Assembly (NCBI RefSeq): GCF_958450345.1
Contig: NC_088781.1
Span: forward strand, 25,707,857 to 25,771,856
DNA length: 64,000 bases
Reading direction: 5' to 3'
Origin: Calliphora vicina
Taxonomy: Eukaryota; Arthropoda; Insecta; Diptera; Calliphoridae
Position 1 is the first letter of the stretch; each line of letters begins with the position of its first letter. Of this stretch, positions 1 through 10,635 are shown in pieces. The translations under genes were made by a program, and so were the position numbers. A model generated the notes under the pieces. That model was not told the origin of the DNA. It made no database searches and was given only the letters and a program-made list of their open reading frames with translations.

Positions 1-655
1 TAGCATGCCGGCCACAACTTTGGTTAAAATATTTCTGCACATTTGTACAAATAAAAAATCAGTTTTTTCTGTATTTATTTAGTTAAAGAACAAAAATTAT
101 TGCCACAAAGTGGCGTACGGGGAGGATGTATCATAAATTCTTTAGAACATTTATATGAAATTCTCTTTCTTTTTTTTTGGTTGCTAACAAAATGTTGGTT
201 TGGTAATAAAAATTTAAGAGTTTGCGAATGTGGCTGGTTGTAATAACTTTTCTTTTTGTGGTATTTAAAGGATATGGGGTATATTTCAACTGTTAATGTT
301 TGTTTTTTTCTATAGAATTGCAAATATATAAATTAAATCCGTTAGTATTTGTTGGTGCAGAAATTTGGATTTGTTATTTATTTATTTGTCTCAAGGTTGT
401 TAAAATTGGTGATAACAAATGAGACTTTGGGCAATGTTTAACAGATTGTGGGTAAATTTTTTTTAAGTGTTCAAATTCTTTAAACTTTTTTTAATTGGAA
501 TTTAAATTTAATTTTTAAATAAAATTCATACCTAAGTAATGTCTGCAAATCATTATGAAGATTAATTTCGCAAATGTAATAACGATTTCCTTAATGTTCT
601 TCTTTATTTAATTAAAATAAAGTAAATCCTTAAATATATTTTTAACAAATTAATA
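1..655. other. AT-rich unannotated sequence
   Basis: No gene, splice-bounded exon or recognisable repeat is visible. An open frame on the minus strand (75-323) has low-complexity, basic composition and no family resemblance, so it is treated as chance. Confidence 0.5.
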
Positions 656-659
656 AAAA

Positions 660-1038
660 AACACAAGTAAGAAAGCTATATTCGGCTGCACCGAATCTTA
701 CATACCCTTCACCAAATTATACTTTAAAATAAAATTTTTAAATATTTTTAGGTAACACATTTTAAATTTTTTTTTATTTTTGAAATAGTTTTTAATTTAT
801 TTTAAAAAAACTTTTTTTCAATTTTTTTTTTAAATTTTAAAAAAAAAATTGTATGACAAAAATATTTTTGTTAAAAAAAAATTCGGATTAAAAAATATTT
901 TTCCCGATTTTGACCCATCCAACTTACTATAGCCTTATATACATCGTCGCAAAGGATTTTGAAATATCTATCATTAGATAACCAAATTGTATTAACCAAA
1001 TCTATATTAATGACTTAGTAATTCTGATATAGATAAAA
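660..1038 (-). mobile_element. Helentron/DINE-1-like fragment (family A), truncated
   Basis: It begins with ACAAGTAAGAAAG followed by the hairpin ATTCGG-CTGCA-CCGAAT and the motif CATACCCTTCACC, then an A/T-rich core, then text about paired sites in 'cttactatagccttatatac' that recurs in the copies near 19.84, 48.6 and 52.6 kb. Relative to the fullest copy (52605-53395) it is inverted and has lost the far half. A terminal CTTACTTGT preceded by a short hairpin is the 3'-end architecture of Helitron/Helentron elements. Non-autonomous, non-coding. It stops exactly where the family B element begins. Confidence 0.6.
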
Positions 1039-1268
1039 ACAAGTAAGAAAGTATGGTCTGTCAAGCCCGACCATATAATACCCTACACTAAGTAAAAGAG
1101 CAAAAACATTTTTCTTTTAAAATTTCAATAATTTATATTTTTGAGTGATTTTCGGAAGTGGTCCTTATATGGGAGCTATGACCAATTATGAACCGATCAC
1201 CATGAAATTAGGTCGTGTGATTTATGTCTATATGAAAGTTTACTATGTTGAATTTTTATTAGTTCCAC
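1039..1268 (-). mobile_element. Helentron-like fragment (family B)
   Basis: It starts ACAAGTAAGAAAGTATGG and has the hairpin TATGGTC(T/G)G...CCCGACCATATA, then 'aataccctaca'. It is nearly identical to 55991-56220 and diverges abruptly after 'gttgaattttt', where the longer copy continues. The open frame 1145-1339 is a by-product of the repeat: its first 20 residues are shared with the frame at 56096. Not a gene. Confidence 0.6.
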
Positions 1269-2940
1269 AACTTCTTCTAGAACGCATGAAATTGTTACAT
1301 TCATTCAGAACTTATTCCAGAGAAGATTTAATCAGGTAACACACGTTATATCGAACAAATCATTGATTATTGTCTGAAGTTGTCACCTCGGAACTGGCTT
1401 GAAAACACTCCTTCTTGGTCCTATCAAAGTTAAACCATATTCTGTCAATTAACCTTTTTGTTCTAAGTTTTTGTTACTAATTCATTCTCACCACTTAGGT
1501 TTTTGACAACTGAGTTAGGTTTTTGATAGGAGAGTTTCTGATCTATGAGTCTAATTTATGATTCTTTGTTTACTTATCGGAAGAAAGTTCGTTATTGTTA
1601 CACTGTGTAATAAAAATTCATTTATTACTCTGTATTTACATACATTACTCCCTAAGGTTGTTTAGTACATTCTTATAAGCTTGTAAAACCAACAAACAAC
1701 TTTATTTATTTAAGATAATTTTATTTAAAATTTTGTTGAAGTTTTCTTGGTCAAGTTTGTACAAACTCGGTAGAGGAATTTGGGTATCTTTGTGCCTTGC
1801 ATGTGGCTAGTAAATGTATTTCCGCTTTAGAATAACTATTATCTGAAAATGTTGTAATGGAAATTTACGATGATGTAAACCTACATACATATGTTTAGTG
1901 GACTCATAAATATGCACTTGAAACAATTTATGTGATTTCTTCATTTAGCAAGATTTGTAAAACAGAAATTACTTGGAGACAAAATACAGAAAATTTGGTA
2001 GGAATATACGGAAGCAATTATGTGATTAATTTAGAGGGTTTAGAAGTTGACAAGGTGGAATATACGGCAGCAATCAAGTGATTAATTTAGAGGTTTTAAG
2101 CTTTTAAGCTACGCTACATTAAGCTAAACCTATTTATCCTCCATAAAGTCTAGTTTAGTCAGCAATTATTACAGAAAACACCGGGAATGGTAGAATAGTC
2201 CTATTGTTTAACCCTGTTTAAACTGTAATCATGGGTAAAAATTGTCCAAAACAGTTGTAAAAGAGGGTTTACTTTGTCCAAATCGTTCAAATACCACAAA
2301 AAATTAAAATAAATACTTGAAATGTATTAAATTTATTTGTAAAAATCATTCCGGAACGAAAAAAATAAATGTAAAAAACGTAATTAAAGTGTTATTAAAG
2401 TAAATTTCCTATTTAAACCTCTTTTGTTAATTTTCCTTTTTCTTTCTATTATGTTTCTTAATTTCTTTTTACCCAAAGAATTTTAAGAATTCCTTTCATA
2501 TATTTAATACATTTAAGTGTCACGAGTGTCATCAGGAATGTCAAGATTGTTGAAATATTAAAACAACCGTCAAATGTATGACGAGTAAAAGAAAACAAAA
2601 AAAAAAAGTTTAATTATTTAATGTCCGCCAATGTGACATGGAATTAAAGTATTTATGTTAACCAAAAAACTAAAAAAAAGAAAGAAAGAAAATGTTTTGA
2701 TGAAAATACATTATAAAAACTGAACAGAAAAATAAATAGAAAAACCAAATTTAGTAACATATGCCTGAAAATATTAGGCTGGTGTATAAACAAGAGAATT
2801 TCAGGAAAATGATTGGTCAATAATAACGGCAGAATTTCATATGGACTCTTATGGGGCTACTTAATGACAATTTGGAGATTATGATTAATTTTTTAATAAA
2901 ACAAAACAGATTCCATGTTAGTTTATCATACATTCCCATA
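1269..2940. other. AT-rich sequence with one short direct duplication
   Basis: No gene is visible. A ~38-bp segment (ggaatatacgg.agcaat...) at about 1999-2040 is repeated at about 2057-2094, a local tandem duplication. The rest is low-complexity A/T sequence, possibly intergenic or upstream of the presumed gene. Confidence 0.4.
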
Positions 2941-2944
2941 TCAC

Positions 2945-3125
2945 ATGGGTAACCCGATAGACTAGACAATAGTGTGCTGAACTATCGAACTGAAGGTTGC
3001 GAGTTCTATTCCCGCCAGAGACTCTGGGTGTATCTGAAGACAAGCCAAAAGTTTCGCAGTTTGTGTTTGTTAAAAAAAAAGATAAAACCAAAATATTGAC
3101 AGTTGTATTAATTAAGACTGCCGAC
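2945..3125 (+). repeat. tRNA-related (SINE-like) sequence
   Basis: An A-box-like segment (TAGACTAGACA, about 2958-2968) is followed about 44 nt later by a B-box-like segment (AGTTCTATTCC, 3002-3012) inside 'gcgagttctattcccgcc', the usual T-arm shape. No full cloverleaf can be folded and no CCA-proximal stem closes, so it is not called a tRNA gene. A tRNA-derived SINE or a tRNA-like retroposon head is the best fit. The minus-strand open frame 2918-3130 is a shadow. Confidence 0.4.
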
Positions 3126-3489
3126 TGCACTGACTACACATCTTAAAATTTCATGTTCCTGCTGACTTCTTTTCACCTACGACTATAGAATAAAACTTAA
3201 TTTTCTCTCGTGATCGCTCTCTGACTTTCGAGTACATTTGGTCAAATATCAGCAGGTTGCTTATAGGACTGTCATACAATGAAAAGTTTATGAATTCGTA
3301 GGTTTCCTACAGTGAATTTGCTTGCCCGTATAAGTGTCGATCACAAAAAAAAACTCCTAAAGCACGAATCCAGCTTCCGAGTATCCACCTTCTATTGATT
3401 AATTAGAAAATTGCCCAGTTTAGGTATCTTGTTCCCCATCTTCGACCATCATAATCTCCAAGAAAGCCAGCTAACGATATAACTAGAAA

Positions 3490-3650
3490 GTCCGTCGAAT
3501 ATAACCCTCAGGCTTCTAGGAGACCTGGCAGACCTGCAAATACTTGGAGACGACGAGTTGCGAACAGGTTGCATGAGCATGGTTCATGAAAAAATACAAT
3601 GGAAAACATTTGTTGCGGCCCTATGTGCCACTGGGAATTAAAGGATTAAA
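3490..3650 (+). pseudogene. LINE C-terminal fragment
   Basis: The + strand reads RPGRPANTWRRRVANRL, then after a frameshift WKTFVAALCATGN before a stop. The pattern GRP.NTWRR...W...V.ALC.TGN is the characteristic C-terminal tail after the reverse transcriptase of many insect non-LTR elements. Broken by frameshift, with no upstream RT visible nearby. Clade not assigned. Confidence 0.5.
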
Positions 3651-3758
3651 TATATATCATCGACTTAATCTTGACAACTACTACAGTAATCACGCAAAAA
3701 ATACTCTTTAGAACTCCTCGCTTGCGCATCTATCAAGACGAGCCTTGTAAACACAACT

Positions 3759-3860
3759 ATACAGAGAAAACAGATTCGTTGTGGCAACCAAATTCTTGTA
3801 AATAGAATGATTCTACAGAAGTCATACATTTTTTTCGGTTGTAACAAGAGGAAGTCAGTT
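3759..3860 (+). mobile_element. Half copy of a TA-target MITE
   Basis: It starts TATACAGAGAAAACAG and runs collinear with the terminus of the palindromic MITE at 26433-26682 (shared 'gattcgt.gtgg.aacc.aatt...gaatgatt'). The opposite arm is not recognisable, so this is a truncated copy. Open frames 3665-3922 (-) and 3868-4107 (+) overlap it and are not supported as genes. Confidence 0.45.
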
Positions 3861-4109
3861 AAAAACGATGAATTTACGTTTGAAACAACAAAATTTGTGT
3901 CATCCCATCCAAAATTTTGCACTCACAACTAAAAAATTAGTTCATTACGACTTGAACATTCGATTAGCATTAAGATTGATTAATACAATGAAACTATATT
4001 TTCCCTTTCTACCAAAACTATTAACCGATCTCCTGAAAACTCCACCAGAGCCGCCGATCTTTGGCAGCCGTAGAAGTATCGCTGTCGAGCACCTAGCAGA
4101 CCTATAATG

Positions 4110-4735
4110 TTCTTCTTTAATGTATAGATTGATAGCGGAACTTCAACTGTAAGTTAGTTTCCTCACAGATGAGGAAACCTACTTTAGACAGTGAGTCCGC
4201 CCACTTTTACGGCCAGGTATGTCAACATGACCCGGTTCCCAGTATAACTCCAGCTTAGAATGTCGAGTCTTTTCATTAGGAGACATTGGGCATTCATAAA
4301 CCCTTCTAGATGTTATGTAGACATACGAGACAGATTTAGTTGCAGGTTTACAGTCGGTACATATGCGAATATCCTCACAATATTCTCACAGCATATCCTG
4401 TAGTCTTTAGACTTTTTAGAGTCGAGATCTCGGCCAGGATAACGCTACATTGAAACCCTCTTTCGACAACGAGGAATCTAAAAGCTACCAAAAGCTAGCA
4501 ATCGAAATCTGGGATCCATCAGTATAGATCTCGGCGTAAAGAACTCATGATCATCAGAGTAGAAGTCCGCTGGTTATTTTCTCTGATTTCCCAGTTGGTT
4601 GATTTGACGAATGTTATCCACCAAACTAGTGTTTCATGTGCTAGTATTGCTTGATTACTACGTTGAATAGCCATTTCGATCCTTGGATTATTATCCCAGG
4701 TCCTCCCAATGGCCCTTCTATATAGCAATAGCTGT
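4110..4735 (-). pseudogene. Decayed non-LTR retrotransposon: RT thumb/connection plus RNase H
   Basis: On the minus strand, 4728-4519 reads RRAIGRTWDNNPRIEMAIQR then ...LVWW, matching the segment after the RT active site in RNase H-bearing LINEs (..GKTWG..PR....VW W). Lower coordinates continue into RNase H-like pieces: an AEIS motif near 4430 and a KWADSLSKVG motif near 4210, resembling the (K)ADELA(R/K).G of LINE RNase H. Many stops and frameshifts. I/LOA/R1-type elements have this domain order. Confidence 0.55.
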
Positions 4736-4959
4736 ATTGGCCTCGATTGCGTACTAGAAGCTCCTAGTGTTTCCCATGTACTTTGTAATGGCTAAAATGG
4801 AAGAAGTGCGCTGTAGTGGAAAAGGTTGTTTCTTGCAGTTTCTCAAAATGGTGAACTTATGTTGCTTGTTACCATTGTGAGAAAATCCTCAGGCCTTTTC
4901 TTTAGAAACAGCCACCGCAAACTCATCCACATATCAGCAAAGAATTAATGGCAAGGTTC

Positions 4960-5460
4960 CAAAGCAGTGAAAATTCTAGAGATTGTTTTAAATTCACATT
5001 TTCCTGACAGTTTGCCTCTCTCAGTAGGGAATATTATGAAACTCTATGGGAAGGATAGACTGAAGTGGACTCTGAATAGCTTTAAATCGTATAAATCACT
5101 GGGTTCTGACGACTTTATACCAGATGATCTTTAGCTTAATTCATAGAGCTCCAAGTTCCCATAAATACGGAGAGACTGAAGTGGTTCCTGGAGAGCTTCA
5201 CATTTTCCTGACTGTCTCCCTCTCTCAGAAGGGAATATTATTAAACCGTCCGGTAGGCTCATTGTTGTTGAAGCTCCCATAAATTTGGATAGACTGAAGT
5301 GGGTTCTGACGGCTCTATGCCAGCTGATCTTTAGCATAAAACGTGCAGCTCGAAGTTCCCATAAATCCTGGAGAGCTTTGGCTCGTATAAATACTGCGTC
5401 CTGACTGCAATATATCAGATGATCTTCCGCATTAAGTGAGCTTGATTATATCCTGGTTAC
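4960..5460 (+). pseudogene. Decayed LINE RT N-terminal segment, locally duplicated
   Basis: The + strand at about 5075-5130 reads SFKSYKSLGSDDFIPDDL, corresponding to the (F)K..KSPGPDGI.P..L motif at the start of LINE reverse transcriptases. The surrounding text ('ttcctgac.gt.t.cctctctcag.agggaatatta', 'gatagactgaagtgg') recurs at about 4998, 5206 and 5289, so this short segment is duplicated in degenerate tandem. The minus-strand frame 5131-5337 is a shadow. Confidence 0.5.
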
Positions 5461-5564
5461 CTCGCATATATTCGGCCTGCCTTGAGTGGTCCCAAAATCC
5501 GGAGTCATGGACCAGATGTGCAGTTCACTTCAATCCCAAAGACTGCAAGGCCTCTGACATTAAA

Positions 5565-6330
5565 TTGATGAATTTCTGTCGGCTTTCCTTCTGAAAACCA
5601 AGGAAAGAATAATCAATGTGTATCGTCTCACATTAGATCCACAGATTTGAGGTCTATTAGCCTGTCGCCTTTCCTTTCGAAACCCAAGGAAAGTATAATC
5701 AATGTGTTTCTGCGATCGTCGATAGATCAGACCATCAATTGATCGTGAGATACATGAAGGGAAGACCTCTCACACTAGATCGACGGATTTCAGGTCTGTT
5801 AGCCTGTCGGCTTTCCTTTTGAAAACCAAGGAAAGAATAATCAATGTGTATCTGTGATCGTCAATAGATCGAGCCATAAATTGAGACTGTTGCACAATCA
5901 CTCGTGGTATACAAGAAGGGAATCCCTTTTACACGGATTTCAGATCTATTAGCCTGTAGGTTTTCCTCTCGAAAACCAAGGAAAGAATAATCAATGTGTA
6001 TCTGCGATCGTCGATAGATCGGACAATCAATTGATCGTGAAATATAAGAAGTGAAGGCATCTCACACTATATCGACAGTTTTCAGCTCTACTAGTATGTC
6101 GGCCTTCCTCTCGAAACCCAAGGAAAGAATAATCAATGTGTATATGCGATCGTCTCAAGATTTGACCATCAATTGATCGTGAGATACAAGAAGGGAAGGC
6201 CTCTTACGGTATGTCGACAGTTTTCAGGTCTATTAGCATGTCAGCTTTTCTCTCGAAAACCAAGGAAAGAATAATTAATGAGAATCTGCGATCGCCGATA
6301 GATCGGATCATCTATTGAGACTGTAGATAC
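5565..6330 (+). repeat. Tandem array of a LINE reverse-transcriptase motif (~6 copies, ~140-150 bp)
   Basis: Copies of 'aaggaaagaataatcaatg' occur at about 5599, 5686, 5825, 5977, 6119 and 6264. Each unit encodes, with breaks, the motif SxFLLKTKERIINVYLRSSID, equivalent to the SFLLKT.ER.ID motif of LINE RT. The following 'gatcgtgagatacaagaagggaag.cctctcacact' corresponds to the HAY.KGKS.D block. Units differ by substitutions and small indels. Because the monomer is a fragment of a protein domain, the array must have arisen by tandem duplication of a dead LINE piece. Confidence 0.65.
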
Positions 6331-6598
6331 AAGGAAAATTTACTCCAACTAAAAGAGTAAATGTTAGTGATCTTCCTGTGAAGACTGACGGTACTGAATG
6401 TCTATAAGTTTCCTAAACAAATCTCTAGCACCCTAATAAATATTTAGCGTGTTTTGTACAAGTAATGAATGAAAACAGTGAAAAAAACTACAATTCTTTG
6501 TCTATTTGGTGTGTTAACAAGCCTTAAATGAAAACAGCAAACAAGCCTTGTTAAGTGGAAAAAATAAATAGAATTTTAGTTTTAGTTATTTTTTTTTC

Positions 6599-6716
6599 AT
6601 TCAATTAATTTTGTTTTGTGAGCGAAATGCAAAAATTCCAACAAGTGACAAGAGTGTGAGCGAGTGCTGAAAAGTGTGCTTCACATGAAATTAATGTTGA
6701 AAATCGTTAATTAAAA
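6599..6716 (+). other. Candidate non-coding first exon with Inr
   Basis: A TCATTC initiator-like sequence (6597-6602) follows a T tract, and a strong 5' splice site AAAA|GTAAGT lies at 6717. The 118 nt between are less repetitive than the surroundings, with purine-rich fly-5'UTR-like text (gagcgaaatgc, gtgtgagcgagtgctg). It would be a 5'UTR exon of the + strand gene whose other candidate exons lie at 12034, 43002 and 62135. No TATA box or DPE is seen. The start is uncertain; the donor is the better part. Confidence 0.35.
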
Positions 6717-8146
6717 GTAAGTTTTTTTTTTGTTTAGCAGGTTCTTCCTCTATAAATTTAATTTCATGTTTCACATTTTGTTTTGGCTGGTCATTAGTTT
6801 TTTTGTAGTTGGAGCGTCATGACTTTCGGAAGCTAATTTCTATGGCTAGTTTTTGTGATGAAAATGTTTTTTGTGACATTTTTATAACTGTCAAGTGACT
6901 TGAGTTTGTTTTATTCATTATTTAAATTTTTGTGTTTGCTACTACAGCTACATCTCTATTTGTATTTGTTCATTTTTAGATGTTTCCTCTCGACTCAATG
7001 AATTTATATATTATTTTGTCATGTTTTTCCAACTGTTTTTTTTTTTTGTTGTGTCTCAGCTTAAAAAACATTATTTCGTAGATGTATCTCGATGAATATT
7101 TGTTGTAGTAAACGTATCTATACATTTGCCATCTACAATCATTTGGCTGTTTATAATCCTCCTACGCTTTATTATACTTTGGATCTTTTTTTTCTCTAGT
7201 TTTTTTTTTCTAACATCCGAGAGCTTGCAAGAGTACATTTTGCTGTGTACTCGATGTAGCTGCACATTAATCATACGCTGATACCGTTGCTTTTTTGCTT
7301 TAGCTGTCTGTATTTTTAAGATGCTTGTTAGATCTTTTAGATACAATAAAAAAATACACAATATTTGTACATAGAGCTGCATGCTGTTTAGAAGTTTGTT
7401 TTCAATTTTACAGCAATTTTATATAAGAATTTTGTTTTTTTTCATAGAGTATTTGCTAATGGTGGGGATACTCTACTCTACTCCACTCTATACTCTACTT
7501 AGAAATTAAAATTAATTTATTACATTTTTCCTAACAACTACAAATACCCGATACAAATAAAAAAACATGTGTGTATCATGTGACTGTTAAATGTTTTACT
7601 TTTTTCTATTTCTTAGTATCTGATCTGAAAAATATATCAATAAATTGCTGTAATATTTATTTAGTACAGATTTAGATAAATTATGGCAATTTATTCATTA
7701 GCAACACAATGTTAGAATATTTTGTCTTACCCAGATTTTTGTTTAAGTTTTATGAGGCAGTGAGTTTAAATTGAAGTTAACCATAATTTAAATAATTATT
7801 TAAGAGGCTTAGCAATGAGAAATAATGGTTTGTTGTACAGATTATTGATATTAAGCAAATGAATTTATGTGAATTTAAATTTGTTGATTTTTTGTTAAAT
7901 TTATTAAATTTATAAATTTTTGCAAAAATATTTCTAGAGGGAAAGTGGTGGGTGGAGTAATGTTGTTTTTGGACTTGTTTTTTTCTTTGAAAATGCTTCT
8001 AAATTTTAATTCACAATTAAGAGAAATATATTATCTTAACAGCAAAGTATTCTTCACGAATTAATTGTTAGTACTTCAAAAGAATTAAATTCATTTCTTT
8101 GAGAATTATTTTTTTATTTACTGGAATTTAGTAAATTATAACATAT
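6717..8146. other. AT-rich sequence, presumed intron
   Basis: No recognisable gene or repeat apart from a short (CTCTA)-like run at about 7470-7500. The 103-residue minus-strand frame at 7071-7382 is lysine-rich translation of T-rich DNA with no family resemblance. Confidence 0.4.
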
Positions 8147-8460
8147 TGTTACGAAATTGCAATATCAATGTAACAACTGCTTGCAACATTCATCATATTT
8201 ATAAATATTTCCATCAATAATGTTGATAGCACGCAGTTATTAAAATTGTTTGTATGGCAGCACTAAATGTTTAATCTGCTAACTTTAACATTGAAGCTGC
8301 TAAAAGCTCTAGAACATTCTAGTTTTGTCCGTCAAGATCATTCATGAAACTACTGGAAGGAAGATGACGCTAAGTATAAATAGTGGCATAGGTTGCAGTT
8401 GGTAGTCAGTTTATCATAAGCGCTGTTAGAGTAACATCATCTGTATTCTTGTACATTATA
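8147..8460 (+). mobile_element. Partial LTR of a retrotransposon with TATA and Inr
   Basis: It starts TGTTACG (8147). It has a TATA box TATAAATA (8375-8382) and an initiator TCAGTT with the A at 8408, a spacing of 33 nt. Segments 'gaagctgctaaaagctc.ag' and 'taacatcatctgtatt' recur in the minus-strand copy at 21261-21660, which shows this is a dispersed repeat. The U5 end is missing and mariner sequence starts soon after. Superfamily (Gypsy or BEL) cannot be decided from the LTR. Confidence 0.55.
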
Positions 8461-8483
8461 AAGTCTTTAAAAGGTACAAACTT

Positions 8484-8640
8484 AAAATCAAAAATGCGGG
8501 ATTCACGACATATGACGTATCTTTTGAAAGCGGTTTTTGTTTTTAATAACTTATATACCATTTTAAAGGGTACATCTGCCATTTCTTCTTACATAGTTAT
8601 TGAACATTATTGTCTAAACAACAAAGTTTTTTTTTAGTTT
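8484..8640 (+). mobile_element. Mariner 5' terminal fragment
   Basis: AAAAATGCGGGATT followed by 'catatgacgta' matches the 5' terminus of the mariner at 23730. Only the terminal ~150 bp is recognisable. It may belong with the transposase fragment at 9390-9880, separated by later insertion. Confidence 0.45.
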
Positions 8641-8739
8641 TTAAAATTCCAATCTTACGGGCTATTTATGGTCAATCAATTGTTACCAAATGTATAAATA
8701 AAAATCAAAGTATTTTAATTTTTTATTATTATTTTCCCA

Positions 8740-9130
8740 ACGCACAGTGGGGTCAAATGCATCTTTTTTACGGATTTATTAATATCTCAACAACAATAAT
8801 AGCAACGCTCGCAAAATTTTACGTGGGTAGCCCTTACACCAATCCGCATATTGTAACAAAATTTTAGAGATATAGGAGGGGGAAGTCAATTACCCACCAT
8901 ATAAAATAATTATTAACTGTGCTATATCTATAGAACTACATTAGTTATGCACACTAAATTTGCTGCGGGTAACTCTGAAAACAAACTACACGTTACGCCA
9001 AAATCGGACGATTATACGAGGGTGGAATCGGGTTCCCCCCATACAAATGAATTATTAATTCTCCTATATCTATAGAACTACATCAGTGAGACACACTAAA
9101 TTTATGCATGTTATTGATAAAAAAAAAAAC
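8740..9130. repeat. Unclassified repeat with an internal ~143-bp duplication
   Basis: The segment 'ctatatctatagaactacat.agt' followed by 'cacactaaattt' occurs at about 8920 and again at about 9063, with a GC-richer interval between (aaatcggacgattatacgagggtgg). It starts near 'cccaacgcacagtggggtc'. No coding potential. The + frame 8610-8867 overlaps it and is not supported. Confidence 0.35.
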
Positions 9131-9389
9131 TACCATATTGTTTTAAGAAGATATCATTATATTACTAGTAATGGGAGGTTGAATAATAGAGATCTTTCCC
9201 AACTCCTGCCACTAAAAGACTTGCAAAGTTTAAATGCACTGCTTTGAAATTAATACAACACAATATTTGAAATGAGACAATATAAAAACTACAGATCTGA
9301 ACGTGAGTGATAACTGACTCCCGATATAAAACTTTAAAATTCTCGCAAAATTGACTGCTATCGGATGACTTCGTATTAACCATATATAT

Positions 9390-9880
9390 ATCGCACAGGA
9401 CAGACAAAAACGTTTGAAGACCAAGAATTTGAGGAATTACTCCATGAAGATTGTTGTAAAACTCAACAAGACCTTGCAAAATCAATGGGAGCTACTCAAG
9501 CAGCAGTTTTAAAACGTTTGCGAGCAGCAGTATTAATCCACAGGCAGGGAAATTGGGCCGAGCGATCTTTGAAAGACGGTTGTGCATGTCCGAAATGATG
9601 TTTGAACGCTATAAAAATCATTACTTGCAATGAAAAATGGATCCATTACAATAAACCGAAGCGTAAGAGATCGTATGTGAAGCCTGGCCAACCAGCCGAA
9701 TCGACACCAAAACCAAATATTTATGGCGCTAAGGTAATGCTCTGTAGTTGGTGGTAGGAAAAAGGTGATATCTATTATGAGCTGCTGAAATCTGACCAGA
9801 CTATCACAGGGAACCTTTACCGAACATAACTCATTCGTTTGAAGCGAGCATTAGCCGAAAATCTCCTTTTTACGGACAAA
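9390..9880 (+). pseudogene. Mariner transposase fragment 1
   Basis: The + strand encodes, with breaks, FEDQEFEELLHEDCCKTQQD (helix-turn-helix region), then ITCNEKWIHYNKPKRK, then AESTPKPNIYGAKVMLC and YYELLKSDQTITGNLYR. This is the mariner (Tc1/mariner superfamily, D,D34D) transposase. The first catalytic Asp of ITCDEKW is Asn here, and the text ends before the second and third catalytic Asp. Dead. The minus-strand frames at 9165-9485 are shadows. Confidence 0.7.
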
Positions 9881-9897
9881 ACTGGAATGTTTGAATT

Positions 9898-9942
9898 CTA
9901 GAGCTTTTAGCAACTTCAATGTCAATGTTAGCAGCTTAAATA
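9898..9942 (-). mobile_element. Short LTR fragment, inverted relative to 8147
   Basis: 'ctagagcttttagcaacttc' plus 'caatgttagcagcttaaa' is the reverse complement of the U3 segment at about 8265-8320. It is 45 bp of clear homology directly following the dead mariner. Confidence 0.4.
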
Positions 9943-10174
9943 TGTATCATCTGGAAGAATGTGTGTCCAACCCATTCGTTAAAACTTTACTTCATTCCCA
10001 TTTGGAAGGAACAAAACCATACTCATTATATCAAAGTTCATCTGGTTTGTTGTATAAAGATTATATTGGTTTAGGAAGGGGGTAATGAACCCAAGATCTT
10101 TGCATGACCTTATGTTATCGATTTCAACCTCTCATTTAGGGGTAGATCTATAGAGAACATATGAGTGCTGGTTC

Positions 10175-10316
10175 ACACAAATCAAGTTTACTGAAGCAAG
10201 TCTTGAAGATATAGAAGAGGAGATTGGAAAGATTTTCCTCTTTTTCTTCATTTCTCTTCTATAAACTTAAGACTTGCTCAAGTGAAGTGTTGACGTGTGC
10301 AAGTTTACTTAAGCAC
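10175..10316. repeat. Imperfect inverted repeat, possible small MITE
   Basis: The left arm 'caagtttactgaagcaag' plus 'tcttgaagatatagaag' (about 10183-10219) pairs with the right arm around 'cttctataaacttaagac' plus 'ttgctcaagtgaag' (about 10256-10287). The loop is pyrimidine/purine rich. Termini and target duplication are not clear. The flanks (9943-10174 and 10317-10635) contain nothing recognised. Confidence 0.35.
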
Positions 10317-10635
10317 TAAAGGAATATTATGCAATGTACATCTGATCCCTATTCAGATATATTACTGTGTTTCTACTTTGACTGAACAATCATACGACAA
10401 GGTAGTGTCGCTGTCTGTTGCCTGACTTTTTATTTGTTTAATGTAATGTTCGCTAATTTCTAATTACTTGCCTGGCTCTAATTTACTGCTGGGTGGTTTA
10501 GAGTCCAGAATACAGTTCTATAACATCGATACTCTAACACTTGTGATCTTGGTCTTTGTAATACTTTAAAAGTACCAGTCTTTTTTAGATAAAAAATCAT
10601 TCTATTTTTCATCCGTCTCCTTTGAGCTTTACAAG

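Noticed and set aside
1145..1339. Shared protein beginning MIFGSGPYMG at 1145 and 56096
   Set aside because: It is translation of a dispersed non-coding Helentron-like repeat. The frames diverge where the repeat copies diverge.
7071..7382. 103-residue minus-strand frame
   Set aside because: Lys/Arg-rich translation of T-rich DNA without domains. No promoter or splice support.
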